A stretch of 64,000 bases of DNA from Microvirga sp. ACRRW (lineage in GTDB: Bacteria > Pseudomonadota > Alphaproteobacteria > Rhizobiales > Beijerinckiaceae): the NCBI RefSeq assembly GCF_022346925.1, contig NZ_JAKRNJ010000003.1, positions 124,001 through 188,000 on the forward strand, in the 5' to 3' direction. Below are positions 15,820-25,235 of this stretch, piece after piece. A program made the position numbers and the translations under genes. How positions within the stretch are numbered: the first letter of the stretch is position 1; each line of letters starts with the position of its first letter. The notes beneath the pieces are model-generated. The model worked only from the letters and a program-made list of their open reading frames with translations. It was not told where the DNA came from and did no database searches.

Positions 15820-17985
15820 ATGGACGACAGGATCGTACGGGCGAAACACCTTTCATCAGGCCGTCGCGGGGCGGTGCTGATCGCCCTTGCCTGTTTCATC
15901 AACCTGCTGGCGGCGGCAGGGTTTTCTGCTCCAGTCAGGGCGGCTGGGGAACCCGCGCCACCGCCGCAGGTGCAGGAGTTCATCAAGCTGTTGGAGGATC
16001 CCGCCGTTCGGTCCTGGCTGGATCAGGCAAAGAACACACAGGCGGCCCCCGCTCCCGAGCCCGAAGTCATGAACGCGACAGCGATGGCATCCCGGTTAGA
16101 GGGAGTGAGACAACACCTGCGCGCCGTGGCTGCGGCGCTGCCCTTCCTGCCGCAGGAACTCCAAAGAGCCTCGGGCCTCCTGCTCCAGGAACTGAACGAG
16201 CGGGGTCTCTTCTCGGTCGTGATCCTGATCGCGGGCTTCGTAGCGCTTGGCTTCGGGTCCGAGTGGGTGTTCTGGCATTACACGGCGGGGACTCGCGCCT
16301 GGATCAGGCACCATTCGATGCAGACATCGCTCGACCGTGCGCGGATGATCGGCATGCGCTTGGTCTATGGACTGGCGCTCGTGATGATCTTCGCGCTCGG
16401 GAGCGTCGGTGCTTTCCTCATCTTCGAATGGCCGCCTCTGCTGCGGCAGGTCGTGGTGGTCTATCTCCTCGCCATCGTGATCGTCCGTCTCGCGATCGTT
16501 CTCAGTCGCGTGATCCTCGTGCCCGACCGGCAGCAGCTCGACCAGCCCGAGCGCTATCGCATCGTTCCCGCAGGAATGCAGCAGGCGCGGTACTGGCACA
16601 GACGTTTGACGCTGTTTGTCGGTTACTTCACTTTCGGATGGGCCACGGTGGATCTGCTGCGGGTGTTCGGCTTCCCGCCCAATCTGCGCGCCGCTGCAGC
16701 CTATGCCTTGGGGCTTGGCCTACTTATCATCGCCTTGGAGGCAATCTGGCGCAGACCTGCGCCCTCGCATGCACAAACCCATCACGGTCTCGGGCGAAGA
16801 GGGTTCAGCATCCTTCTGTCCGCCTATGGCATCGCGCTGTGGCTTTTGTGGGTAGCGGGGCTCACGCGTCTGTTCTGGCTTGCCGTCGTCGCAATGGCCC
16901 TGCCGAAGGCCATGGCGCTGGGGCAGTCGGCAATCTCCCATTTGCTGCGTCCGTTCGACACCGAGGAGGCTCCCCGGCGCGGCGTGTGGGAGGTGGTCGT
17001 GGAACGCGGGCTTCGCACCGTTCTCATCATCGCCGCAGCATTGTTCCTGGCGGATGTCTGGGGCATCGATCTTGTCGAGTTCACCAGCCGCGACACACTG
17101 GCGACCAGGCTGGTTCGCGGCGCTTTGACGAGTGTCGTCGTCCTCCTGCTGGCCGATTTCGTCTGGCAGGTGGTCAAGGTGGCGGTGGATGCCAGGCTCG
17201 CGGATGCAGCGGTCACAGCGGAGCCGCAAACCGAGGCCGCCGTGCGTCAGGCCCGATTGCGCACGCTGCTGCCGATTTTCCGCAACATTCTCTTTGTCGT
17301 CATCCTGGTGATCGCGGGATTGACGGCCTTGTCGGCGCTGGGCGTCGAGATCGGCCCGCTGATCGCCGGTGCCGGCGTGCTCGGCGTGGCGGTGGGATTC
17401 GGCGCTCAGACGCTCGTGAAGGACGTGATTTCCGGCGTTTTCTATCTGCTCGATGATGCCTTCCGCGTCGGTGAGTATATCCAGAGCGGTTCCTACAAGG
17501 GCACGGTCGAGTCCTTCAGCCTTCGCTCGGTGAAGTTACGCCACCATCGCGGCCCGATCTATACCGTGCCGTTCGGCCAGCTCGGAGCGGTGCAGAACAT
17601 GAGCCGCGACTGGGTCATCGACAAGTTCGAGATCAACCTTACCTACGACACCGATCTGGAAAAAGCGCGCAAGCTGATCAAGAGCATCGGCCAGGATATG
17701 GCCGCCGATCCGGAATTCGCGCGCAACATTCTCGAGCCGATGAAGATGCAGGGAGTCGAGCAGTTCGGCGATTTCGCGATCAAGCTCCGCTGCAAGATGA
17801 CCACGCGGCCGGGCGAGCAGTTCGTCATCCGCCGCAAAGCTTATGCCCGCATCAAGCAAGCTTTCGAGGAGAACGGGATCAAGTTCGCGGTCCCAACGGT
17901 GCAGGTGGCCGGCGGCGGAGATGCGGCGCCCGCTATCGCGCATGAGGGACTCCAGCTCGTCAAACCGGCAGGGGCCGCCGAGTAG
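15820..17985 (+). CDS. Large MscS-family mechanosensitive channel
   Basis: A 721-residue channel with a signal peptide (about residues 1-41), an exported alanine-rich segment, many membrane helices from about 105 to 510 and a C-terminal MscS core. The pore helix reads GAGVLGVAVGFGAQTLVKDVISG with the glycine/alanine pattern of MscS TM3, followed by the beta domain (FRVGEYIQSGSYKGTVESFSLRSVKLRHHRGPIYTVPFGQ). It should release solutes on osmotic down-shock. I prefer ATG 15820, which gives a clean signal peptide; GTG 15781 would add 13 residues. It follows the HlyD gene by 53 bases and is probably in the same transcript as the two-component system. Confidence 0.92.
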   Translation: MDDRIVRAKHLSSGRRGAVLIALACFINLLAAAGFSAPVRAAGEPAPPPQVQEFIKLLEDPAVRSWLDQAKNTQAAPAPEPEVMNATAMASRLEGVRQHLRAVAAALPFLPQELQRASGLLLQELNERGLFSVVILIAGFVALGFGSEWVFWHYTAGTRAWIRHHSMQTSLDRARMIGMRLVYGLALVMIFALGSVGAFLIFEWPPLLRQVVVVYLLAIVIVRLAIVLSRVILVPDRQQLDQPERYRIVPAGMQQARYWHRRLTLFVGYFTFGWATVDLLRVFGFPPNLRAAAAYALGLGLLIIALEAIWRRPAPSHAQTHHGLGRRGFSILLSAYGIALWLLWVAGLTRLFWLAVVAMALPKAMALGQSAISHLLRPFDTEEAPRRGVWEVVVERGLRTVLIIAAALFLADVWGIDLVEFTSRDTLATRLVRGALTSVVVLLLADFVWQVVKVAVDARLADAAVTAEPQTEAAVRQARLRTLLPIFRNILFVVILVIAGLTALSALGVEIGPLIAGAGVLGVAVGFGAQTLVKDVISGVFYLLDDAFRVGEYIQSGSYKGTVESFSLRSVKLRHHRGPIYTVPFGQLGAVQNMSRDWVIDKFEINLTYDTDLEKARKLIKSIGQDMAADPEFARNILEPMKMQGVEQFGDFAIKLRCKMTTRPGEQFVIRRKAYARIKQAFEENGIKFAVPTVQVAGGGDAAPAIAHEGLQLVKPAGAAE

Positions 17986-18120
17986 CATCGGCGATGCGCA
18001 GCTTCGTTACATTGAAGCGAATTTCTGATCGTCGAAAAGCCTAGTAGCCTTCCGCAGCCCGAAAGCGCTAAAGCAAAGGCGGGTTCGCACAATTCAAAAT
18101 GCGGATGGCGGGGCAATTCG

Positions 18121-19776
18121 GTGGCTTACAATACCAAAACTTATAAGTGGTCCTATACGGGGACCCTTCTCTCCAACGGCATCGGCGACTTCAATGGAGA
18201 TGACCGTCTGGATTTTGCTTATGGTGGCCCTGAGACGCCCTTCAAAAACCAGACACGTCCCTTCGACATCATCTCGATCACGGCCTCAGGTACGATCCTC
18301 GATTCGACCAAGATCATGAAATCCGCTCCCCGCGCGGTTCATGGCGGCGAGATGTTCGTCGGCGACCTGAACGGCGACGGCGTGGACGATTTCTTCTCCG
18401 GCAACAGCGGCTATGACAAGCCTCCCTTTCCGGGGGAGCGCAATACACTGATGCTGTCCTCGGGCAAGAAGCTGGTCAACGCCTCGTCCACCTTGCCGAG
18501 CCGCAATGAGTTCACGCATTCCGTGACCGGTGGCGACATCGACAATGACGGCGATATCGACCTCTTCGTAGGAGTGATGGGGTGGAACGAGTTCGGGCCC
18601 TACCTTCTGATCAATGACGGCAAGGGCAGGTTCACACAGAACGACAGCTTCATTCCAGATGCCATCGGCAAGGGATTCAATTTCGACGCGACCCACAGCG
18701 TTCCTGTCGCCAAGTTCGTCGATATCAACGCAGATGGCTTTCTCGATCTGGTGGCGGGTTTCTCGGAGGCGAGCGAGAAAGCAGGCGTCGCCTATCTCAA
18801 CGATGGCACCGGCCATTTCATGCCTGAGAGCGCATCCTACCTTCCGACGGGCGTGTTCGGAGCCAAGAACACCATCGTGACCGATATCGTCGGCGTCGAT
18901 GTGAACCGTGACGGCTATAACGATATCGTCCTGTCCACGACGGGTGGGGATCGTGAAAAAGGCAACTGGTACCGCGGCCAGAAATTGCAGGTTCTGATCA
19001 ACGACGGAACCGGGCATTTCCGTGATGAAACCTCGGCCCGGGTCAAGCAGAACGGCAAGGGCAACTGGAACCAGTCGATCAAGGCCGTCGATGTCGATAA
19101 TGACGGCGATAAGGACATTGTCGCTCAGAGCGACGATGTCGGCGGCCCCCTATCGAAGCAGACGGTGGTGTGGATCAATTCCGGCGGCAAGTTCACGCCT
19201 GCGCCGGCTTCTATGCTTAAGGGCTTCAAAGGAACAGTCGTCCCCGTGGACTTCAACAAGGACGGACGCATGGACTTTCTGTCCCTGCGGCAGGAGGGAC
19301 GCCACTCCGACACATGGTCGTTCAGCACCCATCTCAACACCTCGAAGAAAGCGGCTTATCTCTGGGGTACCGATTACAGGGACAACCTGAAGGGTGACAA
19401 CAGCGGAAACAAGATCTCGGGAGGTACAGGCAACGATACCCTGACGGGCGGCAAGGGGAAGGATGCGTTCCTGTTCGATGCTCCGCTACGGCGCAATGTG
19501 GACCGGATCACGGATTTCAGCGTGAAGGACGATTCGATCTGGCTCGACAATGCGTTCTTCCAGGGAATAGGCGCAGGCGCCCCCGCCAAGCCACGTAAGA
19601 TGGCGGCCGATATGTTCAAGTTTTATGGCCAGGAGGGCGACGCCAAGATCGTCTACAACAAGGCTAGTGGCGGCCTCTATTACGATGCTGACGGATCGGG
19701 CCCAGGCGGGATGATCAAGTTCGCTCAAATCACCAAAAACCTGAAGCTCACCGCGGCCGATTTCTTCGTGATCTGA
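18121..19776 (+). CDS. FG-GAP/VCBS repeat protein with RTX C-terminus
   Basis: A 551-residue secreted protein. At least seven repeats with a calcium-loop core recur from residue 21 to about 385 (GDFNGDDRLDF, GDLNGDGVDDF, GDIDNDGDIDL, VDINADGFLDL, VDVNRDGYNDI, VDVDNDGDKDI, VDFNKDGRMDF), forming an integrin-like beta-propeller. A short RTX block follows (about residues 418-450, GTDYRDNLKGDNSGNKISG then GGTGNDTLTGGKGKDAF) and the end ADFFVI is a typical type I secretion tail. There is no Sec signal. The start is GTG 18121; the ribosome site is weak. No type I transporter gene lies in the window, so export would rely on one elsewhere. Confidence 0.88.
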   Translation: MAYNTKTYKWSYTGTLLSNGIGDFNGDDRLDFAYGGPETPFKNQTRPFDIISITASGTILDSTKIMKSAPRAVHGGEMFVGDLNGDGVDDFFSGNSGYDKPPFPGERNTLMLSSGKKLVNASSTLPSRNEFTHSVTGGDIDNDGDIDLFVGVMGWNEFGPYLLINDGKGRFTQNDSFIPDAIGKGFNFDATHSVPVAKFVDINADGFLDLVAGFSEASEKAGVAYLNDGTGHFMPESASYLPTGVFGAKNTIVTDIVGVDVNRDGYNDIVLSTTGGDREKGNWYRGQKLQVLINDGTGHFRDETSARVKQNGKGNWNQSIKAVDVDNDGDKDIVAQSDDVGGPLSKQTVVWINSGGKFTPAPASMLKGFKGTVVPVDFNKDGRMDFLSLRQEGRHSDTWSFSTHLNTSKKAAYLWGTDYRDNLKGDNSGNKISGGTGNDTLTGGKGKDAFLFDAPLRRNVDRITDFSVKDDSIWLDNAFFQGIGAGAPAKPRKMAADMFKFYGQEGDAKIVYNKASGGLYYDADGSGPGGMIKFAQITKNLKLTAADFFVI

Positions 19777-19897
19777 GTTTAAGCCGATTCTCGCCTTACC
19801 GGGTCGGTCCCGATTGTCAGGCACCGAACGGCACCTAGTTCTTCCCTGTTGCGGATGAGATGCTCAACCGAAGCGATCATCGCTCTGGAGGAAAAAC

Positions 19898-20326
19898 ATG
19901 GAAGCCAAGGAAGTTCACTACGGCCGGCTGATCGATCACATTCAGCTCGTGGTCAGGGATCTGTCGGCCAGCCGCCGATTCTATGAGGCGGTCTTCCAAG
20001 TGCTCGGTGTTCCGCTGGCCGGAAGCGGCGAGGATTATTTCTGGGCCGACGAGCTTTTCATCTCATCAGCCGACAGCTCGGCCGCCCAAGGCAAGCTGAC
20101 GGGACGACACCATCTGGCCTTTCAGGCGCGTGATCCCGCAATGGTCGAAGCGTTCTATCGGGCGGCGCTCGCCAATGGCGGCAAGGATAATGGCCCGCCC
20201 GGCGAGCGTCCGTACCATCCCGGCTATTACGCCGCGTTCGTGCTCGATCCTGACGGGAACAACATCGAAGCCGTCTATCACGGCCCAGGCGCGCGAAGTG
20301 CGCCCTCGGTTCGCGTTACCTTTTGA
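19898..20326 (+). CDS. VOC (glyoxalase/bleomycin-resistance fold) family protein
   Basis: A 142-residue single-unit vicinal oxygen chelate protein. The first half-motif LIDHIQLVVRDLSASRRFYEAVF gives a metal-ligand histidine, HHLAFQARD gives the second, and FVLDPDGNNIEAVYHG gives the terminal glutamate. Such proteins act as lyases, isomerases or resistance proteins, and the substrate cannot be predicted. ATG 19898 has GGAGG 6 bases before it. It stands alone on the plus strand and is convergent with the GH2 gene. Confidence 0.88.
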   Translation: MEAKEVHYGRLIDHIQLVVRDLSASRRFYEAVFQVLGVPLAGSGEDYFWADELFISSADSSAAQGKLTGRHHLAFQARDPAMVEAFYRAALANGGKDNGPPGERPYHPGYYAAFVLDPDGNNIEAVYHGPGARSAPSVRVTF

Positions 20327-20364
20327 AGGCTGCCGTCAGCCGTTGCCGTGCGAATAGGCAATCC

Positions 20365-22251
20365 TCATTCCTGCCCACGCTCACGCCGGCGGCGTTCGAC
20401 CTCCTGCTTGATCAGGGCATCCAGAATTTCGCTCGGTACGGCCTTCGAGGGGCGGCTGGTGATGGCGCGCAGCCGTTCCATATCGAACTTCGGCTCGCGG
20501 TCCACGGTGAGAAGGCCGTTGGTCTCCTGCGCGGTATCGGTGAGTTGGGTGTAGCAGAAGCCCGCTAGCGCGGTGGAGGAGAGCAGCGCGTCAACCAGTT
20601 CCTCATAGCGCGCGAGCAGCTCGTCCGCGCTGGCGAATTGCCCGTAGCCGAACCAGTCCTCGGTGGCCTGCGGCACGAATCCAAGCCCGCCGAATTCGCT
20701 GATCACGATGGGCTCGTCCTCGATCTCGATGTCTTCGCCCAGGAGCGGATGATGATGCGGGCGCACATCGCGGAACGTGCGGGCAATGGTCTCCCGGTCC
20801 GCATAGCGTTCGCGCAGCATGTCGCCGGTGGGTGCGTAATCGTGCACGCCGAAGACATCGCCGACTGCATGTTGCCAGCCGTCATTGCCGATGACTGGCC
20901 GTGTAGGATCCAGCGCCTTGGTGAGATGATAGAGCGCGCGCACGAAATCGCGCTGCTGGGCCGAACGGTCGAGATCGGGCACGCCCCAGCTCTCGTTCAA
21001 GGGAACCCAGGTGATGATCGAGGGATGGCTGTAATCGCGCCGCACCGCTTCCATCCATTCGCGGGCGAGCATGTCCGCCGCGCGGTCCGAATACACATAG
21101 GCGTTCGCGGCCTCGCTCCAGACCAGCATGCCGAGCCTGTCGCACCAATACAGGAAACGCGGATCCTCGATCTTCTGGTGGATGCGGATGCCGTTGAATC
21201 CGAGCGCCTGCGCCAGCTCCACCTCGCGCTTGAGCGCCTCCGCATCGGGGGCGGCGAGCAGCGAATCCGGCCAGTAATTCTGCGCCAGCACGAGCCGCAG
21301 GAAGATCGGGATGCCGTTGATGATGAAGCGCCCGTCCCGCGCCTCGATCCGGCGTAGGCCGAAATAGCTCTCGATCCGGTCGACGACGGCGCCCTTGTCA
21401 TCGATCAGCTCGATGGTCGCTTCGATGAGATTGGGGTGCTCTGGAGCCCAGAGCAGCGTTCGCCGCCTACGGATGGCCGCATCGTTGATGTCGAGAAGAA
21501 GATCGCGTCGGGTCTCGCGACCCGAGAGCAGGTACGTATCGTCGAGAAGCGTGCGCTCCGGCCTGTCGCCCGAGAGTCGCACGCGCAGGCGCCAGCCATC
21601 GGGAGGCCTGCGGTCCAGCCTCAGCACCATGCCGACGCCGAAGCGGTCCACATCGGGCGTCCAGCGCAGCTCGGCAATCGCGACCTTGGGCACCGGCTCG
21701 AGCCAAACCGGCTGCCAGATTCCCGTTGTGCGGTGATACCAGATATAGCCGGGCTGCTCCTCCCAATATTGCTTGCCGCGCGGCTGCTGCAGGTCGCGCG
21801 GCTCATCCTCGGCGCGAACCACGATCACTTGGGCTTCGCCGGGAATGAGAAGCGGCCCGATATCGGCGAAGAACGGCGTCTGTCCGCCCTCATGCTCCAT
21901 GGCCATGCGGCCGTTGACCCAGACGCTCGCCTTGTAGTCGACGGCGCCGAAATGAAGGAGCAGTCGGTCTTTCCGGTCGGCTTCATCGATGCGGATCTCG
22001 CGGCGATACCAGACCACCCGATGAAAACCGGTTTCGTGCACGCCCGACTTTTCGCTCTCGGGCGGAAAGGGCACGAGGATATTCCGGTCGAAAGGCTCCG
22101 CTTGATCGAACCAGCGCTCCACCAATCCGCACTCGTCATCATCGAAGGCGAAGGCCCAGGTTCCGCACAGATCGATCCAACGGGTACGCCGAAGCTGAGG
22201 GCGCGGGTGGAGGGCGGCGGGAGAAAGCGTTTCGGTCATTCTGTCATCCAC
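20365..22251 (-). CDS. Glycoside hydrolase family 2 (beta-galactosidase/glucuronidase-like)
   Basis: A 628-residue GH2 enzyme: a jelly-roll sugar-binding domain (about residues 15-185, with HFGAVDYKASVWVNG), an immunoglobulin-like domain (about 190-300) and a TIM barrel (about 305-600). The general acid/base glutamate lies in VPLNESWGVPD (near residue 419) and the nucleophile in VISEFGGLGF (near residue 517), so it should be active. There is no signal peptide, so it acts on imported or internal sugars. GTG 22251 directly follows the stop of the preceding small gene (TGAGTG), suggesting translational coupling; ATG 22239 is the alternative start. It is divergent from two GH1-like genes. Confidence 0.93.
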   Translation of the reverse strand: MDDRMTETLSPAALHPRPQLRRTRWIDLCGTWAFAFDDDECGLVERWFDQAEPFDRNILVPFPPESEKSGVHETGFHRVVWYRREIRIDEADRKDRLLLHFGAVDYKASVWVNGRMAMEHEGGQTPFFADIGPLLIPGEAQVIVVRAEDEPRDLQQPRGKQYWEEQPGYIWYHRTTGIWQPVWLEPVPKVAIAELRWTPDVDRFGVGMVLRLDRRPPDGWRLRVRLSGDRPERTLLDDTYLLSGRETRRDLLLDINDAAIRRRRTLLWAPEHPNLIEATIELIDDKGAVVDRIESYFGLRRIEARDGRFIINGIPIFLRLVLAQNYWPDSLLAAPDAEALKREVELAQALGFNGIRIHQKIEDPRFLYWCDRLGMLVWSEAANAYVYSDRAADMLAREWMEAVRRDYSHPSIITWVPLNESWGVPDLDRSAQQRDFVRALYHLTKALDPTRPVIGNDGWQHAVGDVFGVHDYAPTGDMLRERYADRETIARTFRDVRPHHHPLLGEDIEIEDEPIVISEFGGLGFVPQATEDWFGYGQFASADELLARYEELVDALLSSTALAGFCYTQLTDTAQETNGLLTVDREPKFDMERLRAITSRPSKAVPSEILDALIKQEVERRRRERGQE

Positions 22252-22452
22252 TCAGTAGCGACCGCTCTTGAGCCGATGATCGGCAGGCGGAGTGACAAGA
22301 TCCAAGCGCTTCCCATGCGGTTGCTCCTGGGAAAAAGATCCATTGCGCCGCTCGCCGGGAGGAGCGATCTTGCCGTTCTTTCCTTCGGCCGGATTGAATG
22401 TCGGACCGGCAGACCGATGACGATTCTTCGGGTCCGTCTTCGGGTTTGTCAT
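22252..22452 (-). CDS. Small hydrophilic protein upstream of GH2
   Basis: A 66-residue, strongly basic and hydrophilic protein (MTNPKTDPKNRHRSAG to DHRLKSGRY) without hydrophobic segments; probably disordered. I do not recognise a family. The start at 22452 has GAGGGG 8 bases upstream. Its stop abuts the GH2 GTG start. About 45 bases upstream is a near-match to a general-stress promoter (AGAAC-N16-CGTT at 22496-22520), which would make it, and possibly GH2, stress-induced. Confidence 0.6.
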   Translation of the reverse strand: MTNPKTDPKNRHRSAGPTFNPAEGKNGKIAPPGERRNGSFSQEQPHGKRLDLVTPPADHRLKSGRY

Positions 22453-22495
22453 GGCCTCACCCCTCTGAAGGAAGCCAGATCGCTCTCGAGCCATT

Positions 22496-22520
22496 AACGC
22501 ATGATGGTCGAAGCCGTTCT
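22496..22520 (-). promoter_or_regulatory. Candidate EcfG-type promoter (one mismatch)
   Basis: On the minus strand AGAAC is followed after 16 bases by CGTT; the alphaproteobacterial general-stress consensus is GGAAC-N16/17-CGTT. The -10 element lies 44 bases before the ATG at 22452, a normal leader length. One mismatch in the -35 element keeps confidence modest. Confidence 0.4.
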
Positions 22521-22654
22521 CATACGGCTGAAGCTTGTGAAACTTTCTCGCATGTGAACCGTTCCCTAACTTGGATCACATGCGGCCGAGGTTCGTCCGC
22601 GGCCCAACCGCTGTGCTGCAGTGGAAGCACTGACGCTCAAGGAACGGCCTCGGC

Positions 22655-23968
22655 ATGACCCAAGCCCTCCCGACACGATCTCAGCTCAGGCGTTTGACTG
22701 CGCCGGATGCATTCTGGTGGTCCACCGGCATTGAGGACACCTTCATCACGGCCCCGCACCCGCTTACGGGACGGACGCTCGATGAGTACGAGCTGACGGG
22801 TCATTACGAGCGCTGGCACGACGATCTGGGGCTTGTGGCCGAGCTTGGCGTGCCCTGTGCCCGCTACGGTGTGCCTTGGCATCGCATCCAGCCAGCACCG
22901 CATGTCTGGGACTGGAGCTTTCCCGATGAGACCCTGGGACGCCTGCTCGATCTCGGCGTCGCGCCTCAGGTCGATCTGGTGCATTACGGATTGCCGTCCT
23001 GGATCGAGAATGCCTTCCTTAATCCCGATTATCCGAAGCTCGTTGCCGAATATGCAGCTCGCCTTGCCGAGCGCTTCCGGGGGCGCATCACCTGGTACAC
23101 GCCGCTCAACGAACCGCGCATCACCGGCTGGTATTGCGGACGCCTCGGCTGGTGGCCGCCATTCCGGCGCAGCTGGCCCGGTTTCGTCGCGCTGATGCTC
23201 GCCATCGCAAAGGGCATGGTGGAAACGGTCAAGGCGCTGGAAAGCGTCGATCCAGAGATCGTTCCTTACTTCGTCGATGCGACGGATCTCTTCGATACGG
23301 ACGATCCTGCTTTTGAAGACGAGGCGTATAGGCGGCAAGAGATCGTGTTTCTCGCCCTCGATCTCGTTTCGGGACGGATCGACGAACGACACGCATTGTG
23401 GGCCTGGCTCTTGAAGAACGGAGCGCAGGAAACCGAACTCACGTGGTTTCGCGATAATGCCCTCGCGCTTCCCGTGATCGGCATGAATCTTTATCCGATG
23501 TTCACGCAGAAGAAGCTCCTGCGCGACGCGGGAGGCCGCTTCCGCATTCGCATGCCTTATGCGGGGGGCGATCTCATCACCCGTCTCGGTCGCCTTTATT
23601 ACGAGCGCTATCGCGCGCCGCTCATGATCTCCGAAACCGCATCCATGGGCTCGCTGCGCCGGCGTCTCGACTGGCTGGATGAATCGGTTGCGGCGACGCG
23701 GCAATTGCGCAGCGAGGGCATCCCGCTCGTCGGTTACACCTGGTGGCCGATGTTCTCTCTCGTCACCTGGGCATACCGCCAAGGCCGCCGACCGGTGAAG
23801 GAGCATCTGGCTCAGATGGGATTGTGGGACATCGTTCCGGATGAGGAAGATACGCTCCGCCGCGTGCGAACACCTGCGGTGGACGCCTACCAACGATTCG
23901 TGCGGGGGAAAATCGAATCCGTCGGCGCGCTATCGGCGGTTTCGTCTCCCATAGCCGCATCGCAATAA
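22655..23968 (+). CDS. Divergent GH1-like glycosidase A
   Basis: A 437-residue TIM-barrel glycosidase. Two clan-A catalytic phrases are visible: TPLNEPRITG (acid/base glutamate near residue 152, compare TFNEP of GH1) and LMISETASMG (nucleophile near residue 326, compare ITENG). The remainder differs markedly from classical beta-glucosidases, with GHYERWHDDLGLVAELGVPCARYGVPWHRI at the start of the barrel. There is no signal peptide. It is 15 bases upstream of a second, different GH1-like gene and divergent from a GH2 gene. Substrate unknown; a beta-linked oligosaccharide is likely. Confidence 0.85.
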   Translation: MTQALPTRSQLRRLTAPDAFWWSTGIEDTFITAPHPLTGRTLDEYELTGHYERWHDDLGLVAELGVPCARYGVPWHRIQPAPHVWDWSFPDETLGRLLDLGVAPQVDLVHYGLPSWIENAFLNPDYPKLVAEYAARLAERFRGRITWYTPLNEPRITGWYCGRLGWWPPFRRSWPGFVALMLAIAKGMVETVKALESVDPEIVPYFVDATDLFDTDDPAFEDEAYRRQEIVFLALDLVSGRIDERHALWAWLLKNGAQETELTWFRDNALALPVIGMNLYPMFTQKKLLRDAGGRFRIRMPYAGGDLITRLGRLYYERYRAPLMISETASMGSLRRRLDWLDESVAATRQLRSEGIPLVGYTWWPMFSLVTWAYRQGRRPVKEHLAQMGLWDIVPDEEDTLRRVRTPAVDAYQRFVRGKIESVGALSAVSSPIAASQ

Positions 23969-23983
23969 GAAGGGGAAGGCGGA

Positions 23984-25207
23984 ATGTTTCGGAGCTATTT
24001 TCTGGCCGGATTCGAAGGCTCCACGGGCTTCAACCGGCATGGCCATTGGTTCGATCAGGTTGTTGCGACAGGACACGACAAAACCTTGGACGAGGATTAC
24101 CGGCAACTGGCCGAACTCGACATTCATGGCGCGCGGGAGACCATCCGCTGGCCGCTCGTGGATCTGGGACGCGGGCGCTACGATTTCTCCACGGTCGAGC
24201 CTTTCGTCGAGGCGGCACGCCGCCATGGCGTGGAGGTGATTTGGGATCTGTTCCATTACGGCTATCCGCAAGACTTGGATCTATGGAGCACGGAGTTTCC
24301 GAAGCGCTTTGCCGATTACTGCTACGCGGTTGGCCGCTACATCGCTGCGCGCACCGAAGGCACCTGCACCTTCACGCCCGTCAACGAACCGTCCTTCATG
24401 GCTTATGCGGGAGGCGAGAAAGGCGTGTTCGCGCCCCATGTCACAGGACGCGGCTGGGATCTGAAAGTGGCGCTCACGCGGGCTGCCATCGAAGGCATCA
24501 ATGCCCTGTGGGAGGCTTGTCCCGGCGCGCGCATGATCAATGTCGATCCCCTGTGCCGCGTGGCTGTTCCTTTTGACCGCCCTGAGCTTGCGGAGGAGGT
24601 ACGCGACTTCAACGAGCGTCTCGTCTTTCAAAGCTGGGACATGCTGTGCGGCCGTCTTCTGCCCGAACTCGGCGGCAGCCGAGAACATCTCGATGTGGTC
24701 GGTATCAACTATTACTGGACAAACCAGTGGGAGTGGGGCGCAAAGCCACGCGAGGACGGCGTCGTGCCGCCGCTCGCCGACGACGATCCGCGTCGTTTGC
24801 CTCTCAGCGATCTCGTGCGCGCCGTGTGGGAGCGCTATGGCGGCGAAGTCATGCTCACGGAAACAAGTCATATCGGTGAGCATCGCGGACGCTGGCTGAG
24901 CGAGGTGGCGCAGGAATCGGAGGCTCTGCTGCGCGACGGCGTTCCAATCCGCGGCGTGTGCCTCTATCCAATCCTCGGCATGCCGGAATGGCACGATCCC
25001 GACATCTGGACCCCCATGGGCCTGTGGGACCCGGTCTGCCATCGCGATCCGTCCGGTGAGCGGCTGATCTGCGCACCCATGCTGGAGGCGCTGCAATCCG
25101 TGCGGCACGTAGATGAGCTTCACCAGGCCATCATCACCGCTTCGGTCAATGCCGGAATGCCGGTCAGACGGATACGCCGCGCGGCCAATCAGGTCGCAGC
25201 CGAATAG
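23984..25207 (+). CDS. Divergent GH1-like glycosidase B
   Basis: A 407-residue barrel enzyme related to, but clearly different from, the preceding one. The N-terminus MFRSYFLAGFEGSTGFN is followed by barrel strands (GARETIRWPLVDL, VEVIWDLFHYGYP). Catalytic glutamates are expected in FTPVNEPSFMA (near residue 135) and VMLTETSHIG (near residue 293); VVGINYYWTNQWEW is the substrate-platform strand. The 15-base gap and AAGGGGAAGG before the ATG show operon membership with glycosidase A. There is no export signal. Activity on a plant or self-made oligosaccharide is inference. Confidence 0.85.
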   Translation: MFRSYFLAGFEGSTGFNRHGHWFDQVVATGHDKTLDEDYRQLAELDIHGARETIRWPLVDLGRGRYDFSTVEPFVEAARRHGVEVIWDLFHYGYPQDLDLWSTEFPKRFADYCYAVGRYIAARTEGTCTFTPVNEPSFMAYAGGEKGVFAPHVTGRGWDLKVALTRAAIEGINALWEACPGARMINVDPLCRVAVPFDRPELAEEVRDFNERLVFQSWDMLCGRLLPELGGSREHLDVVGINYYWTNQWEWGAKPREDGVVPPLADDDPRRLPLSDLVRAVWERYGGEVMLTETSHIGEHRGRWLSEVAQESEALLRDGVPIRGVCLYPILGMPEWHDPDIWTPMGLWDPVCHRDPSGERLICAPMLEALQSVRHVDELHQAIITASVNAGMPVRRIRRAANQVAAE

Positions 25208-25235
25208 GCGTTGTCACAGTTGCCGAGAGTTTTGC

